Below, piece after piece: positions 58,650 to 64,000 of a DNA stretch of 64,000 nt. This DNA comes from Lepus europaeus (Eukaryota; Chordata; Mammalia; Lagomorpha; Leporidae). Each line of letters opens with the position of its first letter. Position 1 is the stretch's first letter. The stretch spans positions 14,497,342 to 14,561,341 of the forward strand of contig NC_084832.1 of NCBI RefSeq assembly GCF_033115175.1. Reading direction: 5' to 3'. The notes below the pieces were generated by a model that saw only the letters and a program-made list of their open reading frames with translations, was not told where the DNA came from and searched no databases. A program made the position numbers and the translations under genes.

Positions 58650-61033
58650 GTCAAGGTTTATTTGCTCAGGGACTTATTGATGTTGTTAGTCAAGCTGCAA
58701 CTCCAGAGTTATGATAAAATGGCCTCATTACAGAAGTGTCAGATCAGCTTTAAGAGTTTTACTTTACAGCATTAAATACTCCAAATTGGGTTTTACTAAA
58801 ACTTTCTAACACTTGTGCATGTAACTGTTACAAAATTCCCAGACTATGTAAGAGCCACACACATTTATTTCTCCCTCTGCAAACAGCTTGGGTTCACAAA
58901 CAATATCATCATCACCTGATGACATGCAAGGTCACTAAATCTAGTCCAAAAGTTAAGGAATAAAACCATGAATTTCCATCTTGCATAGACAGAATGAGGT
59001 ATTATGAAATGCTTCTCCAGGTAATCTCAGTGAATTATTAGTTCACGGAACGACATCTCAGTGTTGAACCCTGGATTTTGGGATCATGTCACATTTACCT
59101 TCTATTAACTCGATTCAACTCCAGTCACTCCTCTGCTTTCCTGCTTCTGCCCAGAAGGACTTACCAGTCCACACGTGATTGATGTGCACACACCGGAGTG
59201 CTTCTTGCACAGATCTGAGACCCTGGCTACAGGTATCTCTCATTACCCCATCCGTGTTTAAACCTGAAGGCAGGAGGTTCTTGCTCCCACATTGATTAGC
59301 ATACTAAGTTCTCCAGAAAAGCTGTCTTCTGAGCAGACTGCCAGCTCAGCTCCGGCAGGCCTACCACTTTTTTCATTTCTCTTCTCCATGGGTAGTAACA
59401 ATTTCAGTGGAAAACAAAGCCTATGTTCCAGCAGTTGATTGCCACCAGTACACAAAAACAGGCTTTCCAGCCTCTATTCTCTAGGCCTCAGGAGCAAGGG
59501 GTTGCTTTGATACACTTTTACTCCAAGTCCCCTTTTGCTCCCACAGGAATACAGGGTATAAAGTAGCTGCAAACATTCCCACACATCACGTGGGTCCCAC
59601 AGGTCCCCACAGACACGACTGTGTACTGATGTCACTCATGGCTCATTCTGCCAGACAGGAGGCCTCATGCGAAGGGCATCTGCTCACAAGTGAACCATCA
59701 AATGCAATCCACTCTATTTTCTATTCCACTCCAGATTTAGTTAAAAAAGTAATACGAATCATTTAAAGAAAAAAATCTTTAATTTTAAATTCTGACCTAT
59801 GCATAAAATTCATTTTTATATCACGGTTAAATTTAGTACAAACTATAAAAATGTTAACACTGAAATTTTCAACAGAAATCTAGTAAGATCCCTTAGAAAA
59901 AATGTTTAAGGAAACAACAGCAAGTCATTTACTGCTATGAAGTTAATACATAAAGAAAAAAAAACACACATTTTACTGAAATTCTCAGTAAGTAACATCA
60001 GCCATAACACATCATAAAATTCAAAGTTTAAAGGTTGTGTGTGGCTCTAAAGCAATTACAATTTGCAATGAAAAATCTAAGCCAATCTTTTTTATTTAAC
60101 CAGAACAATTCTAGTTAAAACAACTATCGGTGGAAAAATTTGCAGACCTTGAAAAGGATACCAATTGGAACGGAACAGGGTGTTATCATAACTTAGCTTA
60201 AGTCAAAGCAGAAGATGAGGAAAAACCAGATGCTTTTAAGTTTGAATTGTACAAGGAAACATGAGTGGGGGAGGGAACCACTCAGGGCCATAGTACTACT
60301 TTAAAAAAATACTAGATCATTCTTATATTTAAAAACATTAAATGAATCAAAGCCAGACAGTACTGAATTTTTACACAGTTGCTTTTGTGTTTCAACTTTG
60401 TTTATTGAGGAGTGAATGAGAGACTACTGCCAGACATGCCAACGACACTTCACATTCAAGGGCTGGAAGCTGAACAGCCTCCACACTGAGTCACTGCATT
60501 AAGTCTTTTGGGAAAAAGAACCAAAAGTGGCATCAAAAGACAATCTCATGCTTGCTGTTTGTCACTTAGTTTTTTTTTCAACTTTTGGGTCTACTGGTTT
60601 GCTAGGTAGGTTTCTTTCTACCCTACCAAAGGATTCACTCTTCAATTAATAGGACGAACACAAAGTGTAGAGCAATTGGTTTTAACACATCTACACTGAG
60701 TAACTGATCTTAAAGCTGTTTTTTCTTACATGTCCTTATGTCTAATGAGAAAAATTAATTTTTTCCTTTTCCTTTCACATGGGTGGGTTACACCAATAGA
60801 AAAATACTCTTCAGTGCTACCGTAGGGCTTACAGGGAACTCTTCAGTGGCCTGAGAGAAATCCATGGAAACTCCACTGGCAACACGGGCTGCTCTTGCTG
60901 CTGCGGCTCTCCAGGAGAATGGCCTACACACAACACTACCGCTCTCGTTTGCTCAAAAACAAAACAAAGAAACCTAAACAAAAGGGTAAACGTTTATTTG
61001 GAGTTAGTTTTCCGGTGGTGATATTAAGGCCCG
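58650..61033 (-). other. IPO5: IPO5 3' UTR, probable extent
   Basis: Downstream of the IPO5 stop (leftwards) about 2.4 kb is free of SINE and L1 insertions, in contrast to the rest of the window. It is AT-rich, as expected of a long 3' UTR. AATAAA hexamers on the minus strand are at 60998-60993 (35 nt after the stop), 58869-58864 (followed by a GU-rich run) and 58662-58657. The left boundary is placed at the last of these by inference. The true cleavage site or sites cannot be fixed from sequence alone. Confidence 0.55.
60993..60998 (-). promoter_or_regulatory. Proximal AATAAA polyadenylation signal of IPO5
   Basis: A canonical AATAAA on the minus strand begins 35 nt after the IPO5 stop codon. 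It could give an extremely short 3' UTR isoform alongside a long one ending near 58.65 or 58.86 kb. The hexamer is seen directly; its use is inferred. Confidence 0.45.
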
Positions 61034-61120
61034 TCAGGCAGAGTTCAGGAGCTCCTGGATGGCTGCCTGCTGCTCGGGACTGAGCTGTGCTATGCACTCA
61101 GTCCACAGTCCTCCAGAAGT
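61034..61120 (-). CDS. IPO5: IPO5 terminal coding exon segment with stop codon
   Basis: Minus-strand reading from 61120 gives 28 residues, TSGGLWTECIAQLSPEQQAA then IQELLNSA, and a TGA stop at 61036-61034. This is the importin-5 C-terminus. The acceptor is TTTTTCCCTAG immediately before ACTTCTGG. The intron to the previous exon is only 290 bp (61121-61410) and carries no SINE. The reading frame joins the penultimate exon exactly (V-Q|T-S-G). The exon continues into the 3' UTR towards lower coordinates. Confidence 0.97.
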   Translation of the reverse strand, partial: TSGGLWTECIAQLSPEQQAAIQELLNSA

Positions 61121-61410
61121 CTAGGGAAAAACAAACATGTTCACAGGTTCAGAGAGGTGAAACGGTCCTTTGGAAGGTTTTTAATAAACATTACAGACAT
61201 ACTGTAACAATGCCAAAATACCATAGTTTAATGAACGTCATGGTAAAATCAAGAAATCTGCCTATTTCTTTAAAGCTCAGTTCATTTGTAGTTAAGCTTT
61301 CTTCATTTTTGCACTGATAAAGTCACCTTTACATAAAGTTACTGATAAAGTCACAATATGAATTGAGGGAGTAAAAACAAGTTTTATCCCCCCTTTCCCA
61401 ATCAGCTTAC

Positions 61411-61552
61411 CTGTACTTGGCGAACTACATTAGCCAAACGTTTGGCACAAGGATCTTCATGTTTAATTGCCTCATGCATTTCTCCCTCTGCAATAATACT
61501 GAATATTTTGGGCAGATTGGTATTGTTTGGGCCAAGAACGATTGGGTGATTA
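61411..61552 (-). CDS. IPO5: IPO5 penultimate coding exon
   Basis: This 142-bp minus-strand exon begins with a T that completes the Ser codon left open by the previous exon. It then encodes 47 residues, [18 protein letters not shown] through [12 protein letters not shown], the last HEAT-repeat helices of importin-5. The acceptor is a T-rich tract ending TTTTGTCAG. The donor is CAG|GTAAGC, close to consensus. The exon ends in phase 0, which fits the final exon. There are no stops, indels or unusual residues, so the locus looks functional. The identification rests on recognising the conserved protein; an alignment was not run. Confidence 0.97.
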
Positions 61553-62494
61553 CTGACAAAAGAAAAGAAAACCTTTATAAATGAAACATGTAGGGAGAAA
61601 CCATTGAAGATTTTATACTTTATGCCCTTCTCTTATCACTGCATTTTAAGATCTTTGTAAAATGATTTTGTGTTCACTAAAATCAACTGCCTTTTAAATT
61701 TCAGAGGTTATCAAACCAGCTACTTTTACTTAATATCTCCTTAGTTTCTTCCTTTGTAAATTAGAAAGAATTCTTGGCTCATCTGTCTGGATTGCATTAA
61801 GTGCCAAGGACTGAATGCATGAAGTACTTTATAAAACACGATGTTACCAAGGACAACAATTAGCACAAATTTTATTTGCTATTGCAAAATTATTTCTACA
61901 ATTAGTCTGATGTTCAGATATATGGGCATTTCATGAATAAACTGGGAAATAAATTCCAGGCAGGTTTAATGGAATAAAATATTAACAGTGAATTAAGTAG
62001 AATTCTTGTCTTAAGAGAATTTTTGAGCAGTCATTTCCAAAGCAGACAATCAGTCAGCATGATTGAGAACTGGTTGCATCAGGTGCAGGAGCAGGCGAAC
62101 AGCATGGACTGCAGGACGGCTGTTATTCCTTAATGATGCATTCAGCAGAAGAGAACACACACCCACCATAAGGATTTACATGAACCCGAACTTAAGGTGT
62201 GAAAGGACAGCCTGTGGGCCTACTGCTATAAACTCCATTGGGTCTAGCCCTTGGATTTATTTATGAACAGTAAAAACAGCAGTTAATAGTAACAGAGCCA
62301 GGTATGACTAATATTTAGAGAAACAGGGATTTAGAAAAACAAATACCAGGGAGTATGCTCCTGTGGTTTCTATGGCCTCCATGTTGTTACAACTCTTAGA
62401 TACGCTCAAGGGCACACAACAGCACTTATAATGCCAGATCCTACACTTCATGGCCTGCCTGGTACACAGTACTTCCCTTATCCCACTGACTCTT

Positions 62495-62844
62495 TTTTTA
62501 TTTTTATTTTTTTTATTTTTGACAGGCAGAGTGGACAGTGAGAGAGAGAGAGAGAAATGTCTTCCTTTTGCTGCTGGTTCACCCTCCAATGGCCGTCGCG
62601 GCCAGCAAGCTGCGGCCGGCGCACCGCGCTGATCAGAAGGCAGGAGCCAGGTGTTTCTCCTGGTCTCCCATGGGGTGCAGGGCCCAAGCACTTGGGCCAT
62701 CCTCCACTGCACTCCCGGGCCATAGCAGAGAGCTGGCCTGGAAGAGGGGCAACCGGGACAGAATCCGGTGCCCCGACCAGGACTAGAACCAAGTGTGCCA
62801 GCGCCGCAAGGCGGAGGATTAGCCTGTTGAGCCACGGCGCTGGC
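62495..62844 (-). mobile_element. CSINE, young, in IPO5 intron
   Basis: Sense to IPO5. Exact TSD CCCACTGACTCTT at 62482-62494 and 62845-62857. Confidence 0.95.
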
Positions 62845-62998
62845 CCCACTGACTCTTGAACCCAGAGAGAAGAAGAACTTTAGTGTCAAATGATGTTACT
62901 AGCAGTGTATTTTGAGCTCATCCTATAACAAATGTAGTGGGTGGCAGAACATCAGACAATAACCTTAAAACATTATCTGCTAAAAATAATGTCCCTAG

Positions 62999-63319
62999 GC
63001 TGGTGCCATGGCTCACTTGGCTAATCCTCTGCCTGTGGTGCTGGTACCCTGGATTCTAGTCCCTGTTGGGGTGCTGGGTACTAGTCCCGGTTGCTCCTCT
63101 TCTAGTCCAGCTCTCTGCTGTGGCCCGGGAGGGCAGCGGAGGATGGCCCAAGCACTAGTGCTTGGGTCCCTGCACCCGCATGGGAGACTGGGAGGAAGTA
63201 CCTGGCTCCTGGCTTCGGATCTGAGCAGTGCAGGCTGTAGTGGCCATTAGGGGAGTGAACCGACGGAAGGAAAACCTTTCTGTCTCTGTCTACAACTCTC
63301 TCTCTCTCTGGCAAAAAAA
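62999..63319 (+). mobile_element. CSINE in IPO5 intron
   Basis: Antisense to IPO5. Flanks AATGTCCCTAG/AAAGTCCCTAG. Contains a local duplication around GTGCTGGTACCC and GTGCTGGGTACT. Confidence 0.9.
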
Positions 63320-63573
63320 AAGTCCCTAGAATCTGCATTTTATCCCAAAAAGAACAACTCAAAATTAAGTCTTATACAAATGTAATCTCAATTATGGTTT
63401 CTTAACGTGATTTATAAAGACAGCATTATTATAAAACCATAAAAATGAAGGTATGCACAGACTGTGGGGTTAACTGAACCTCAGGAGATCCACATGGGGG
63501 TTCGTGGGGGAGTAAGGAAGCCTTGCTTTGTGTCAAGGGAAAGGGAATAGGGTCAGTCTGTGCTCTGTTATAC

Positions 63574-63802
63574 CTTTCAATCAGGTCACACAAGTAATTG
63601 AAAGTCTGAACAGCTTCTTCTTTATCTTCATGTAGTGGAAGCCAAGACAACCAGTGTGGTAGGACCTCTTCAACGTTTACACAGTCAGGCTTAAACTTCA
63701 TGATTTTCCCCACTGCTGAGATGCAGTTCTCAGTGGCATTGACATTTTCTTTGGTCTTAGAATCTGCAGACTGAATAACTCTTACAAGCAGTGGAAGGGC
63801 TT
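63574..63802 (-). CDS. IPO5: IPO5 (importin-5) internal coding exon, third from last
   Basis: Importin-5 (karyopherin beta-3/RanBP5) is a HEAT-repeat nuclear import receptor that carries ribosomal proteins, histones and other cargo through nuclear pores under RanGTP control. Read on the minus strand, this 229-bp exon gives 75 full codons from [13 protein letters not shown] to LCDLIE, including [19 protein letters not shown] and [19 protein letters not shown], which match the C-terminal HEAT repeats of mammalian importin-5. The acceptor is pyrimidine-rich and ends TTCAG. The donor is AAG|GTATAA. The exon opens with two bases completing a Glu codon and closes with AG, which needs one base from the next exon; the exon at 61411-61552 supplies it. 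The intronless paralogue RANBP6 is excluded by the introns and the residue matches. The upstream exons lie beyond the window. Confidence 0.97.
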
Positions 63803-64000
63803 CTGAAGTAATAAGCATTTGAAAAAAAAAAGGTCGGTTAAAACTTTATATTTTCATGTAAATGAACTGGCTTTTTTTGTATAGTTACTAATCATGGTGA
63901 TCAGTGGTCAATAAACCTCATTTAGGTATTTTGAAAAACATGCATGGGCAGCAGCACCATTACTCCCGCTGCCTTAAGAATCCAAGAGGTGAGTGACCTC
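63803..64000 (-). other. IPO5: IPO5 upstream intron, partial
   Basis: Sequence preceding the 63574-63802 exon. On the minus strand it starts with a pyrimidine tract and TTCAG acceptor. No further IPO5 exon was recognised before the window ends. Confidence 0.8.

Larger units (their letters stand above)
61553..63573 (-). other. IPO5: IPO5 intron
   Basis: This 2,021-bp intron is bounded by GT (63573-63572) and AG (61554-61553) on the minus strand. It contains two CSINE insertions (62495-62844, sense to IPO5; 62999-63319, antisense). The rest is AT-rich single-copy DNA with no other recognised feature. Confidence 0.9.

Overview
The window is mammalian nuclear DNA from a lagomorph, most likely European rabbit (Oryctolagus cuniculus) or a close relative. 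The clearest sign is roughly sixty copies of the lagomorph tRNA-derived C-repeat SINE (CSINE). They lie on both strands, at several ages, many with intact target-site duplications (TSDs). There are also rabbit-type L1 3' ends with purine/G-rich 3' UTRs.

Genes: the only firmly identified protein-coding gene is at the right edge. It is the 3' end of IPO5 (importin-5) on the minus strand: three coding exons at 63574-63802, 61411-61552 and 61034-61120. All have canonical splice sites, joining phases match exactly, and a probable long 3' UTR lies to the left. Window positions 1 to about 58.6 kb are downstream of IPO5 and are mostly repeats. In human the next gene on that side is FARP1, but no FARP1 exon was recognised.

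Layout: 0-2.75 kb holds SINEs and an L1 3' end. 2.75-10.9 kb is a nearly full-length but dead L1 (promoter-like 5' region, ORF1, ORF2, 3' UTR), interrupted by two SINEs and a PSMA1 processed pseudogene. 10.9-22 kb has SINEs, single-copy stretches and an ancient repeat cut up by later insertions. 22-28.2 kb has an old L1MA-like element and a rabbit L1 3' end. 28.2-31 kb is SINE-poor. 31-48.8 kb is dense nested SINE/L1. 49.19-50.58 kb is a CpG-island-like block containing an exact 8 x 30-bp GC-rich array. 50.8-57.8 kb has more SINEs and single-copy DNA. 57.8-64 kb is the IPO5 3' region.

Most worth following: the CpG-rich block. It has an eight-unit array with six NotI-type octamers, an ETS-type site, and a short open frame starting at a near-perfect Kozak ATG (49545). 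That frame's only stop overlaps a splice-donor-like sequence, and it would join in phase to a second exon-like segment at 51210-51328. This may be an undescribed CpG-island gene or transcript, or it may be chance; the sequence alone does not decide.
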